Below, one piece after another: positions 11,940 to 23,656 of a stretch of DNA of 64,000 nt. The stretch's first letter is position 1; each line of letters begins with the position of its first letter. The translations under genes were made by a program, and so were the position numbers. Source of the DNA: Aristolochia californica (lineage: Eukaryota; Streptophyta; Magnoliopsida; Piperales; Aristolochiaceae); the NCBI GenBank assembly GCA_029961685.1, contig JARWKL010000007.1, forward strand, positions 7,894,708 to 7,958,707, in the 5' to 3' direction. The notes under the pieces are model-generated. The model was not told where the DNA came from and made no database searches. It saw nothing but the letters and a program-made list of their open reading frames with translations.

Positions 11940-14460
11940 ATCGCGGCTATTTCTAACATGAGCCGTGCGCTACTTCACCGGCTGTTCCACGTGGCCATGT
12001 AGTCATCTAAAAATACAGTAAATACCGAAAATATAAATTTCCAAATCGTAAGCATTTTTAATCTAATTCTAGTGTAAAAACAGATATCATAACTAATTTT
12101 TTATTATTTTATGGCATTACATGAAGCAAGAAAAATAAACATTAGTCAGATAAATATTTTTGTGTCATTTTATTTTTTCACGACAACACAAATGGTCTCT
12201 CCATGTGAAATAATAATTACATATTTTTTAATTTAATCATTCTTATGGTTTGTTATTGGTAGTACGAGTCCTAATTATCATATTAGATATCAATAATTAA
12301 AAAATAAAAGTGAGAAATTGTAATCACGCGTCTATAATTTTTTTGAAATAAACATATACTTTAGACATAACAATCAAACCGTGTAAAAAAAAACTTATAA
12401 AAAATATATCATTTGAACAAAGAAAAATTTTGTTGGTAATATTTATAGAGCAATGTCTCATAAACTTATTTAATATTATAATATAACCTAATATATTAAC
12501 CATAAAACAACTTATTCAAATACTTTAATTTTTAATATCTATTTAAAACTTTATAAATATGAATTTTATAAGAAAAATGGGGGCATAGACCTACCAAAAT
12601 TTTAATTTAACCATTAAATTGAATTGAATGCCTTAAAAGGCTATTTTTATTTTAAATTATAATTTTATATTATGCATCCATAATTGATGTACTTATGAAA
12701 GTTTTTTATTTTTATCAATTTTTTTATAAAGTGGAAATAATAACATTATTGTAAATATAATTAAGTAAATAATATTATTACAAGCAACCAAAGTCTCATT
12801 TTTATAACTTTTTGTTTTTTCTTAATTTTATAAAACAAATATTCCAGAACGTTTCCAAAATCCAGAGAATATAATATGTTTAAAAATCGCAACGAAATTA
12901 AACATAAACAAAAACCGAACAACTTTTAACCCAGTTAACTCTCTTGTGCACCCTGCGTAAGATAGCAACTTGTCTTTGCTCCCTTCTCGTCGTTCGGAGA
13001 CAAAGACGTCCAAATCTAGGCCTTTATTCATCTCCGCTCCGTGCGCTTTACTCATGAAAGCGGTACAGGGACTAATAATCTGAGAGACTAAATCTAATAT
13101 TCTCCAGCTCGGTGTGCGCATTTATGACGTGGGCGCAAGATAGAAACTAATGAAACTGAAATTAATGTGAAAAGCCGCCGGTTTTTTGTCATTCGAGGGC
13201 TCCAATTTGCCCAAATTAGGGCTTTTAGTTCCTTGAGTCGAATCTGAAAAACGTTTATGTCGGCATCCGCTGGGGCCCAATGGTGTCGGTGCGACACGGC
13301 ACTTGACAGGGCACGACAACTCCGGAGGAGAGAGAAAATGTAAAAAATATTGCTTTGGGACGTGGGAGTCGATTTGGTGGGCGTCAGGGACAGGAGAAAT
13401 GGTGGTCCGCACGGTTGGTTGGTAGGGGAAAATGGGAGAAACTGCGTTTTTTTTTTTATTATTTTTCATGAATATCTAAATAAGTGAAAAAAAGTATTTT
13501 TTTTTATTCGGTTTGATAATTGCATGTTGCATTATTCGTAATTTCATCGATGTTAAACATATAAATGATGAGTAGGTTGAACCTCCATTGATTATTGGTG
13601 ATGAAAAGGGTATTAGAGAAGGTGCTTCCTTTGATGAAATAGAAGTTCAAACTCTTTATATATTCAATTAGATTGTTCAAGTGAATTTGAGTTGTGCGAG
13701 CATGTCATATCTTATTATATTATAAGATATTTTATATTCAATTATTTATAATTGAAATTGGTAGTGAAAGAAAGTGGTTCAACTTTTTAATTTTAAATGA
13801 GCTTGGATTTAAATTGTATGAATTTTTTATTTTAATATTTTCATAGTTTTTTACTTCAAATTAAGTTTTAAAAATAAATAGAAACTTTAATTTTATTTTA
13901 TTTTATTTTTTCATTTTTCAGTATATCCAAATCCATATAACTTGATAAAATTCTTTGAGACCCATGAATATAAAATCGATGCAAATTTTAACATTCAATC
14001 TCTCTAATCCCTTTACGATGTAGGGTTTTTGTTGCTTGTCAAAGAAAAAAAATTACTCAATGTTTTTTTTGTCATATTTGATATAGTGGAAGATCCATAT
14101 CCTGCATTGCTTCCTTTCCCATGCTACGATCCGTTCTCTTTTGTTTACAAATAAATCAACCCATTGTAATTTTGTTACTCTTCTAGTCTCTCCTTTTTTT
14201 TTATATATTGTTTTTTTCCTCAAAATTTATTGCTTCAATTCTACTTTATATATTGTGGGGGATAGAAAAATATTTTTGTCATTGCCTTGAGTTTTGGGTG
14301 ATGTGTTAGTAGGAATAATGCTACATAGACAAAATATTAATATAATCCTTAGTTTTATAAGGTTGAACAATAAGTCTCCTCAATTTTATTCTTTTATAAA
14401 ACAAACTCATTGTTAACATGGTATTAGAGTAGGATAATTGCTCAGATCTTGGCTCAGTTT
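11940..14460. other. intergenic, strongly AT-rich with a GC-richer island
   Basis: 11990-12840 and 13480-14460 are AT-rich with many homopolymer and A/T microsatellite tracts. A GC-richer stretch at about 12930-13440 has short open frames on the minus strand, but none shows a domain, a convincing start context or splice pattern. It could be a decayed promoter or gene fragment. Nothing else was recognised. Confidence 0.5.
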
Positions 14461-14660
14461 TGTCAAAGTCCTAGGCAAGAGTACTTTCCAGGAGGTCACC
14501 CATCTTAAAATTACTCTGGCCCAGACTCGCTTAACTACGAAATTCTGAGTCAAATACCTAGCCAATACAACCCGAAAAGACTAACCGTTTAAGGTGTGGA
14601 AAACCAAGTACCTAACTCAGACTACAAACTCTAACAAGAGTGGACAGAACCACTCTGACA
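14461..14660 (-). repeat. Cassandra LTR copy 1 (3' LTR) with 5S-like segment
   Basis: This copy is 200 bp, TGTCAAAG...CTCTGACA on the plus strand. The minus strand at about 14487-14573 resembles plant 5S rRNA from the A-box region (TTAAGCGAGTCTGGGC) to the C-box (GATGGGTGACCTCC). The copy is mutated but full length. Confidence 0.85.
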
Positions 14661-14734
14661 CCCACCCCGCCCATTCTGGAGCCGCTTCTCATGAGATACG
14701 AATGCGGGCCGTGGCGTGCTTAGCTCTGATACCA

Positions 14735-14905
14735 TGGAGGTTAGCCATCCTAGAATTACTCTTGCCCAAGCTCGCTTAACTTCGGAGTTCTGAGTCAGAT
14801 ACCTAGCCAATACAACCCGAAAAGACTAGCTGTTTAAGGTGCGGAAAGCCAAGTACGTAACTCAGACCACAAACTCTAACAAGAATGGACGGAACCACTC
14901 TGACA
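14735..14905 (-). repeat. Cassandra LTR copy 2 (middle), truncated end
   Basis: This copy is 171 bp. Compared with copies 1 and 3 it lacks about 29 bp next to the primer-binding site, so the C-box stands almost at the LTR edge and reads GGATGGCTAACCTCC. It keeps the best A-box-like match (AGTTAAGCGAGCTTGGGC on the minus strand). Confidence 0.82.
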
Positions 14906-14977
14906 CCGACCCCGCCCATTCTAGAGCCGCTTCTCACGGGATACGAACGGGCCGTGGCGTGCCTAGCTCTGATACTA

Positions 14978-15177
14978 TGTCAAAGTCCTAGGCAAAAATA
15001 CTTCCCAGGAGGTCACCCATCCTAGAATTACTTTTGCCCAGGCTCATTTAACTACGAAGTTCTGAGTCAGATACCTAGCCAATACAACCCGAAAAGACTA
15101 ACTGTTTAAGGTGTGGAAAACCAAGTATCTAACTCAGACCACAAACTCTAACAAAAGTGGACAGAACCACTCTGACA
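14978..15177 (-). repeat. Cassandra LTR copy 3 (5' LTR) with 5S-like segment
   Basis: This copy is 200 bp and the same length as copy 1. The 5S-like part lies at about 15002-15080 on the minus strand and has an intact GGATGGGTGACCTCCTGGG box. The adjoining primer-binding site (14966-14977) has one change (TAGTATCAGAGC). Confidence 0.85.
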
Positions 15178-17643
15178 AGTTTATGCCTAATTAAATTTGT
15201 ACTCAATTGTCTTACTCACTTTTCAAACCTATTATTTATACGTGTAAGCTTGGATGTAAAAGAACAGTCCCACATAAGTAAAATGTTAAGAGAAATCGTT
15301 AGTTTACTAGGTTGAATAATAAGCTTCCAAAGTAGCTAGTAATTTTAAAATGAAACCAAGTTCAATCTTATCAGGATGAATTTTTTCCATGTTAAATAAA
15401 CATTATTACATTTTTTTTAGGTAGAAGGTTAGGGCGTGTTTGGCTGTCGTAAAAAAAGAAAAGAAAAGAAAAGATATAGAAAAATATTAGTTTGACCAAT
15501 TTAAAATCCATAGAAAAAAGGAAAAATAAAATAAAATAGAAGAGAAAGTTAATTTTTATTGTTTAGCAATAGAGAATCATTGAGAGAAAAGAAAATAAGA
15601 AGAAAAATTACTTTATCTATTAGTTGATAATTTTTCTCTTACAAAAAAATGGGATTTAGAGGAAAAAATGAAAAAGAAACTTGAGAGAAAAATTTAATGA
15701 TATTTTTTTTAAATATTACTAATTTTATTTTATTTTTCATTATTTAAAAAAAATCCAAAATATTTTTGTTGGATGGGTTATCAGTATTGAAATAATTATC
15801 GTCACATTTTTTTTTGTTAGATAGATTGTTAGGGCATGTTTGGCAGCTGAAGAAAAGAAAAAGAAGTTAAAGAATAAAGAGAGAATAATTTTTCTAAGGG
15901 TTTAGGGTTTAAAAAATAAAAGAGAAAAAAAAAAAACAGTTTCTTATGATGTTTTCTCTAGAAATATTGGTACTTCATCGAAGCAAGGCAAAGAGAGAAG
16001 TAAACAAATACCTGTCGGCTCTCCTTACTGTTTTCTCTTAAACCCTGTCCTCGCGAGTCCCGTCGCCGACGAGGGCGAGAAGAGTCTTCCTGATTGCCCC
16101 CTGAAACGAAGCCTCTCTGGCCGGACGACCGCTTGTCCCTCCACCAACTTACAGGTATTTCTTTCACTCTCTCCTTTCTCTGTCTCCTTGATACTTCATA
16201 ATACTCTCGAGTCTCGCTCTGTTTCTCTTTCACACTCGACGCTATCGGTTTCACTCTTCCCTACATTGCCGCGGTGCTTGTCTTCCATATTGAATGCATT
16301 CCATGCGTGTTTCTGGTTTAGTTTGAACGATTTACTAGTGAAGTGATGTTTCTGTTACTCATTAAAAGAAAAGAGGTCTAATGAACCTCCTAAACAAAAG
16401 ACTAGGGCCCGCAGGTTTTACCGATTTCACTACCTATTACTTGTATGTGTGATTGCATACTTTTTTCTCTATTTAGTTATTTTTATTTCTCCTTGATTTA
16501 TTCACATGTGATTGGATATTGTTTATACCACGTTATTATGTCTTTTAAGGTTTAAGAAGTTTTCACTAGATCCATGTCTAGGATAAGGAAAGACAATGTA
16601 GATTCTACCTTCTTTTCATCTTATCTCTCTTAAATCCATTTATATTAATGAAGCAAGTGTTCCGATCATTGCCATGGTTAAGCTGCAACATCATAAACAG
16701 AAAAGAAAACGACCAAAGGGAAAACCATAATTCCATGTCACTGTGTTTGTAGGACATCCCTCCTTGTGGGGTGGCCCTTTGTGGTTTTTTTTTTCTCAAT
16801 TAAATCTGTCCCATGTTCTATCTCTCTGTTCATGAGAATCTTCTCATAATAGTTCTCAACCAGGCTCTGTTGTAGTTAAACTTCAATGCTTAGAAAGTCG
16901 TATTGTCTGATTTTTCATGGCCGATATGCATTATTACTTGAAAAGTTACATTCTCTCTTGGTGTTGGAGGAAGAAAATGATTTGTAGTATCAATGAAGGA
17001 AAATCCCAAAAGCTTGGGCTGGTAACATTGTTTTTTTCTTGCATTATATTTTTTGAATTAACCAAGAAAGTATTACTTTGCCTGGTCTTTGGTATGAGGA
17101 CATTATTATGATTCATGTTGTTGATTTTCTTTTCCATTTTCTATATGCATGAAAGCAAGAGAAACCATGTTTCTGAATTATTTTCTCTCATATTTTTTTC
17201 TCTATGCTAAACAAGAGGAAAGAAAGCTAATTTCTTTTCATTATTTGAAAATGTGAGTATTTCATAAAGAAACTCAAACAAATACAAGATTCCATTAGGG
17301 CTGGCAAATATTCCAGCGGTATAAATAAAAAAATCATACATCGGCCTGCATCTAGAGAAAAAGGGATCTCCATTGACAAGATGACGAAGAGAGACCCCTT
17401 TTCAAGCCAAAGAATCTATCATACAATCTCTTTTCTTTTTTCTTTTTCTCTTTATTTTCTTTTCTCTAATTTCTCTCAAATTAAACATGGCTTTATTTTT
17501 GGATCTTTGTGAATTGAAATACATTATCACCAAATTAGGTATTCAAATTATTGTGCCGTGAGGAAATTAACAGCATGTCTCTCTTTACTGTAAAATAGTA
17601 TTGAAGAGAGATTTCATTCTGAGCGATTCTTTCTAGCAAAGCC
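15178..17643 (+). promoter_or_regulatory. upstream region of the RRP15-like gene, telo-box and CT-rich leader
   Basis: 15420-15960 is A/G-rich and includes two direct copies of a GGGC(G/A)TGTTTGGC motif (about 15433 and 15833), which hints at a tandem duplication or a decayed element. AGGGTTTAGGGTTT at 15897-15910 is an inverted telo-box. 16010-16260 is GC- and CT-rich and could be a 5' UTR exon ending at a CTTACAG/GTATTTC donor near 16157. No coding frame of known type lies in 16260-17640. Transcript start is inferred. Confidence 0.4.
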
Positions 17644-18317
17644 ATGGGCACAGAGGGAACACAGTCTTCTAGGGAAGCTATGAAGAGTCCAATGAAGCGG
17701 AAACTGGGGAAGAAGAAGGGTAGCAAGGCAAAGAAGTATAGGAGAAGGGAGGAAGGAGCAGGACCAAAGATAAAGATTAATAGGAAAATGAAAAAAATGT
17801 ATCAGAAACGAGCGAAAGATTACAACTCCGATGATGAGGCACTGGAGCAAGAAGCTGGACTTGTGTGCTCTGATCAGCTTGATAGTGAGAGTGCAAGTAG
17901 TGGAGAGGAAGGGCCTGTTGGTCTGTATGTTGATGAAGAGAAGGGTGACTCAAACGAAGAAGAGGATGAAATTGAAGAGGGAGCAAGGTTTGTGGATGGA
18001 TGTAGAGCATTTAGGATTGCCTTCATGAAAATTATGAAAACTAAGATCTCCAACAATGCACTAGTGAGTATCTTCTGTTCTCGCATTCTACTTTTCCTAG
18101 ACTTCATTTGTCCCATGTTCCACTGGTTTTTATTCTTTCACTTCTTACTTTCCAGGGTCCTGTTTTATCGGCACACAAGAAGCTCATAGCAGAGAAGCTT
18201 GCTGAAGAAGAATCTGAGCGTAAAGTTAAGGGGGAGGCCAAGAAGGAAAAGCTCTTGGTACTTTCTATCAACACTTTCCACTTGCTTTTTTTGGTCATGA
18301 TTCCTCTTCATTCTTTG

Positions 18318-18352
<35 letters not shown>

Positions 18353-21300
18353 ATCTCTGTCTCTCTTTCATGATTGAATAAATGTTATTGATCTTCCAGG
18401 TCAGAGAGAAGGGGCACGTGAAGCCGGCCAACTATTTGGATATAAAGGATAAGTTTCTCATTGGTGTGGCTACAAAAGGGGGTAATTGGTTTTTCATGTG
18501 AATTCCTGTTTTCCCAATTGAATTCTAAGTTCACTCCTATTTTGGTGCAATCCTTATATCGATGACTGTAATTTTACTTTGCATGTCTCTACGTGTGATT
18601 TCCAGTGGTCAAATTATTTAATGCCGTAAGTTGATCTTTTGTTACTTTTGACTGTGCTGCTTTTTTTAATTTTCGGTCAAATGTCTATATGAACTAGCTA
18701 TTTAAAACTTATGGCGTTTGAATACTATTTACAGGTTAGTAAGGCACAAAGTGCTCAAAGGGGATTGAATCCTTCAAGATCCAAAGATGCAAAAGGTGTG
18801 GTAACCTCAATATTTGACTATCTTCTTATGTCTGGCTTTAGTCTTGACTTCTTTGTTGATGTAGGAATTGATCATGTGATTAAATGGAAAAAACTAAAAA
18901 AATGACTTAGTCACTAATAATTTTAGATGGTTGTTGATGTTTTGGGGGGGGATTGTGCTCTAGGAGGGAGGGAGTTGATGTTGTCGGAGACTTTGATGTT
19001 CCTGAAAGTTCAGTCCCAGACAGTGAAGTATCTGACAGTGAATTCTCCTATTAATGATTGTCAAATAGGAGAGGCACGATCTCCTGTTAGTCTGAATAAT
19101 GGGAAATTTGCGAGGCATTAGTTATGGGCAAGGTTTTACATAGTTAAACTAAGAAAATCTAATGATTCTATAGTTCTTGATATGTTTAAGCTATACAAAT
19201 TGAGAATTCTATTTATATAAGGACAAATAAAACCTCAATAAACACCAATTTTGATGAAATAAAAAGGTTACTTAATGGAGAATTGTTAAAAGCAACGCAG
19301 ATTATCTACCTCAGATGACTGTTGCTCCAGATAAGATGAAACCGATATTTTTTTTTTTTTTTTGAATAGATAAAAGGTATCAAGAACTATTTATCTAAAG
19401 TTATTTCTTCTTGTTACTTCAAGAGAAACACAAATACCATGTAAAAGATGTAGCTGATGTGCAAACTAACAAACAAACATTTTTAAGGCAAAAGGTAAGA
19501 AGGATATTGGGTACTCAAAACTACCACCCCTCAAAAGTACTTCAAGAGATCTTTCCTTTTGAGCTTAAAGATGCATTGAAAAGTTTTCTAAGATCCATTA
19601 AGAAATGCATGCTTCTAAAAATGTGATATACTTGTAGAGAATGACAATTATAGCCTAAAAAGGAACTGTCTACCAAAGAAAAACGTGAATATGATGGCTA
19701 TTCATTCTTCAATTACAGATCAGTGTGCATAGATTGAGTGCCATAAGGGAAGAGCCTTCTCTAAGCGGTGAACAGAAGAGCCCTTATAAGCTCATACTAT
19801 TTTCTTCTAGTAGATCACTCTATGGTGGTCCTCTACACAAATTGGGTGTCAAAGCCTTAACTGGGCTTTGTGGATGATAGCAAATTTTATCCTTAGGGAA
19901 TCTTAACATGTGAGACAAGGATGGTACCTAAAGTCATTGGTGGCTTCTTTCTTTCTTTCTTTTTTTTTATTTTTTATTTTTTTATTTTTTTTTGTCAAAG
20001 GTTTAAAGATTGGGGGAGACATTGGGGGTAAGGTAGGTGAGAGAAACTGGGTAACTTTGATGAGGGCGGCAGTAAAGTTGAGGAGGTTTCCTTTCCAAGT
20101 GAACAAATTTCTTCCGAAGTTTGGATAAACAAGGTTCCACAAGGATTTAAGAGGTCATCTTGGGTAGAGGGGGAGGCAAAACTTGGTATCAGTATAGATG
20201 CAATTCTGTATTCGTGAACATTAGCTTTATCTTAAAACTCTATAATCTAGTAATAGATTTAGCAGATTTATTCCATTAATTCAATTCCACATTTACTAAT
20301 TTTTAAATATTTCACTTTCTCTCCTTTAGTGATGAAAGGATTGAATTTCACGTCATTGGTGCCTCGGGAATAATTTATTGATAAGAACTCCTAGAGCAAT
20401 AAAATTCAACTTCTTTTGTTTGAAGTCTTTTATGCATCTTGTTTAGAAAAAAAGTGGCTTGTTATAATACAAGAAATCTGTTGTACCATTAAAGTCAAGA
20501 TTATACTCTTAGTAAAAAAAGTTGAGAATATATCAATCCAATTATTAGACCCTGACTAGACTAGCCAATTGAACTAGGTTTACGCAGACCTGGTCCCTTC
20601 GCCAGGTCTGTGAAGTATTTGACTGGGGAACTGATCGTAATCTAATTACTTAATCGGATTTTGCCTGATATCTGGGTGACTTAGTCCAATGCAATGCCCC
20701 TCTCCCCACTTTTGTCACCAGCGGGGAAGTGGACCTATCTCTTTGGCTGCTTTGCATGGAGTATGGGTGGGCGAGGAGGCCTCTCCCTTTCCTGCAAACA
20801 AAACGGAGGGTGAGTGACAAACCAAAACAGGGAATGGTGGGTCTACACTAGTTCCCAATCTCAGAAAATGGGGAGGGGTGCTCCCTCTCCTTTTTATTTT
20901 AGCTTGCATGGAGGGAACTCCACCTTCCTCTTCATGGCTCTGTTGTGCAGAGTTTCTGCATGATGGGGGTGAGGGTGGGGGATCCTCCCCTGCCAGCAGA
21001 TAGAAGAGCCTATTAGGAAGATCTATGTAGTTGAAATTCTGTTGTGAAATTTCATGCTTCATGGTGATTTCTATTGTAGAAGCCATTTGACTGTTTTACC
21101 TTTTTATTTTTTATTTGTATTTTCTCTTTTATTCTCATGTTCCAATTCTCATTACTCTAAAAAAAAAAAGTTGTTGTACATCTTTGGAAACTGTGTAGAT
21201 GCCAACCTAAGTAGAGCCTGCTCAAAATTCTGCATATGTCTTATATATGGTTACTGCTTGGTTAGTTGTTGGTATGTACATAATTTGGAAGGTTATTAGG

Positions 21301-22046
21301 TTTGTAGTTAGTTTGTCGTATTGTTTTTATTGCCTTCTTAAAGAGACAGGAGTACTGTTTTTCATTCATCTTCTTTTTTAAATAATATGTGAGGTCTTTC
21401 CTTGTACTTAATGAGCTACACGAGTAATGGTTGCCTTTCTTAATCATGGCAGAATTGAGGAAACAAAGAAAGGAAACCTTTCTGTCGGAATTAAGGAAGC
21501 CATTAGGTCAAGCAAATTTTTCTTCCACGAATTCTATGAAGGTATGTGCTAGTTTATATAGCATATATTATTGTTCACATGTTTGGAACTTTTTAACTTG
21601 CATTCATTAAACTCTGTCTATCGAACTCCACTTCTCAACCGTGTTTAGTCTAAAACCCCCAAGTTGTGTAAAGAAAAGAGAGGTGGAGTTTGTTTTGGTC
21701 AGGAAGGAGGCCACAGAGTGTAGTAGTGGAAATTTCGTAGAGAAGATCGTCTCAACTACCCATCTCATTATGTGGGCTTGTGTTTTGGCAGGCTACTAAC
21801 TCTACAAACACAGAGAACCAGGATCAGCCTGGCTGGGCTCCTCTTCGTGATAGTTATATGCTCACTGATTCGAAGTTAAAGGATTGGGATAAAATGCCTG
21901 TAAGTTCCAAATGATCATTGGTGTTGTACCTTATCTTTTACTTTGAGAAGCTGACCTTGTAAATGTTGCCGATGTGCTCTTAGGACCCAGTTGTTGCAGT
22001 GCCTGAGGATGGAATGCGTCTGGATAGTTCCTCAGATGAAGATTAA
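17644..22046 (+). CDS. RRP15: RRP15-like protein, pre-60S ribosome biogenesis
   Basis: RRP15 is a nucleolar factor for 25S/5.8S rRNA maturation. Eight exons: 17644-18063, 18156-18257, 18400-18481, 18606-18625, 18735-18795, 21453-21541, 21792-21899 and 21984-22046. Exon 4 is only 20 bp, yet phases agree throughout, giving 314 residues. The N-terminus is very basic (KRKLGKKKGSKAKKYRRR, about residues 19-36), fitting a nucleolar signal, and is followed by an acidic S/E/D-rich stretch at about 61-112. The RRP15 domain runs from FVDGCRAFRIAFMKIM through GPVLSAHKKLIAEKLAEEE, GHVKPANYLD, GVATKG and SKAQSAQRGLNPSRSKDAK. The tail ends GMRLDSSSDED. The start ATG is in the context GCCATGG. Intron 5 is 2.66 kb; the others are short. 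The telo-box upstream suits a ribosome-biogenesis gene. Confidence 0.93.
18317..18367. repeat. (CT)n microsatellite in RRP15 intron 2
   Basis: About 50 bp of almost pure CT dinucleotide repeat with a few interruptions, 33 bp before the intron 2 acceptor (AG at 18398-18399). It may serve as an extended polypyrimidine tract and is likely length-variable. Confidence 0.9.
18796..21452 (+). other. large intron 5 of the RRP15-like gene
   Basis: This is a 2.66-kb GT-AG intron. It has poly-T tracts (19350, 19960-19995) and a G/C-richer part at about 20540-21010. No protein domain, LTR pair or terminal inverted repeat was recognised in it. Confidence 0.7.
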
Positions 22047-23656
22047 GGACACAATTCCTGAAAATGGTACATGAACTCGTATTTAGAGTTTAAAGAATTA
22101 AAAGTTTTGTCTTCTTGTGCGGGCTTTCTGTCTATAATTACCAAGAAGAAAAGCCGTATGATCACATGTTTCAATATTCTCTTGATATTTGTTTCTCAAG
22201 TCGTTCTGTTCAGGAGTCACTTGTACTCTAGCCTTCTGTGCTTTTTTTTTTACTGTATTATGAGTGGCAGTATTATCTTTATTTTTATTTAAAATCAAAT
22301 AGTTTAGATTAAATGTTTTATATTTAATTTATTTAAATATTTAAAAACTTAATGATTTCTAAAACTTTCAATAATGTGTGAGTGGTATATTTTAAATCAT
22401 GTTGACGACTTTTATGTATAGCAAATAAAAAATTTAAATAATTATATAATTGATTTATGGAATTTCTGTTACTTTATTATTAAATAATATTTTAATGTGG
22501 TCATAACAATATTATTTCTGATAAAACAAGCAATGAAACATGAAACAATTACCATGCAATAACATAGTCCTTTTAAAAAAAAGAAAAAAAAAGCCAATAC
22601 CACATTATGATACATAACAAAAACATATTGTAACACATTAAGTCACGTAGTATCATTTTTACATTGTTAACTTGGGTCGCATACCGTGCACTGTTATTAA
22701 CCGGAAAAGGATTTTAAAAAAGATTAAAAAATGAGTTTCCTATTATTTTGTTAGGAAATTAGAGAAAATAAGCAAATAAACATTAAAGTAGTTTTTGATT
22801 ATTTATCTCCCATTTTAACTTATTTATAGTATTAAATAAAATTATTTTATTTCTTATGTACACACAAAAACTAAGGATTTTTTTTCGATAAAAAACCCTT
22901 CAAAGGGATTTTTTTTTTCAATAGGAGGAAAATTCGATGAATAATCATTTTTTGGAGAAAAAATACGAGAGAGTACACCCGATGCGGAATTTTGGGTGGG
23001 CGAGACGTTTCAGTAACCCGAGACGCCCACGTTCCAAAACGGCGAAACCCCTTTAAATGTGCTACCATGAGTGTCATTTCCCTTCAGCGAGGTCATTGGC
23101 TGTGAGCAGTTATGCTGCTCCTACCGAGTACATTCCGGAGACGAAGCCGAGCAATAGACATTTGAAACCGCCAAATTCGAATGTTTGCGACAGGCTTCTA
23201 GCTTCGAAATCGCCTCGAACGCGCTTTGATCCTCGTTCTGTATTCGGTGTGCGAATCACTTCTTTGGCGAGCTTTGCCACGAATCGTCGCAACTAAAGGA
23301 GCTCGGAGCTGGGATCGAGGCTCGCGCCTGATCTGAACTCCACCGAAAGTGATATTTCGCTTTTCTTGTATCAATTGCATTCAAATCTTCTACGGGAAGT
23401 CTCTCTCTTGTGCTTCCGGACTAAATGCAGATCTGAATCCTTTCGGTGACAATCAGACGTGAACAAGTACGAATCTGGATGATTCTAGCATAAATGCGGA
23501 AATTTTGACCCTTAATGGCTCCTGAATCATTTCTTGGGCTTCCTTCGGTGAATTTTGTTCAATGTATTTGATATTTGGTTGTTCATATTGAGATACTTGT
23601 TATCCAAAGGTGACGGCTGACCGAGAATGAAATTTTCATGATTTGGTTCTCCAAGT
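22047..23656. other. RRP15 3' UTR, AT-rich spacer and DUF616 gene leader
   Basis: 22047-22300 is probably the RRP15 3' UTR. 22300-22960 is AT-rich without features. 22980-23640 is GC-richer and, with the ATG at 23657, looks like promoter and 5' UTR of the next gene. Short open frames there have no family features. Confidence 0.5.

Larger units (their letters stand above)
14461..15177 (-). mobile_element. Cassandra TRIM retroelement, three LTRs and two internal domains
   Basis: Cassandra elements are short non-autonomous LTR retroelements whose LTRs carry a 5S-rRNA-like, pol III-type module. Here three LTR copies (14461-14660, 14735-14905, 14978-15177) are separated by two internal domains of about 73 bp. 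Each internal domain starts, on the minus strand, with TGGTATCAGAGC (14723-14734) or its variant TAGTATCAGAGC and ends in a purine tract (GGGCGGGGTGGG in the left copy). LTR ends are TGTCA...TGACA. The whole block is flanked by a perfect 5-bp duplication AGTTT (14456-14460 and 15178-15182). It therefore inserted as one unit or grew by LTR-LTR unequal recombination. No protein is encoded, as expected for the family. Confidence 0.9.

Noticed and set aside
13094..13469. Overlapping minus-strand frames in a GC-richer island
   Set aside because: No family motif, no splice pattern and two competing frames over the same bases. At most a decayed promoter.
14487..15080. Genuine 5S rRNA genes
   Set aside because: The 5S-like parts are partial and mutated and lie inside LTRs with primer-binding sites and a target duplication. 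They belong to Cassandra.
17777..18116. Minus-strand frames over RRP15 exon 1
   Set aside because: They are antisense shadows of the acidic, E/D-rich coding exon.
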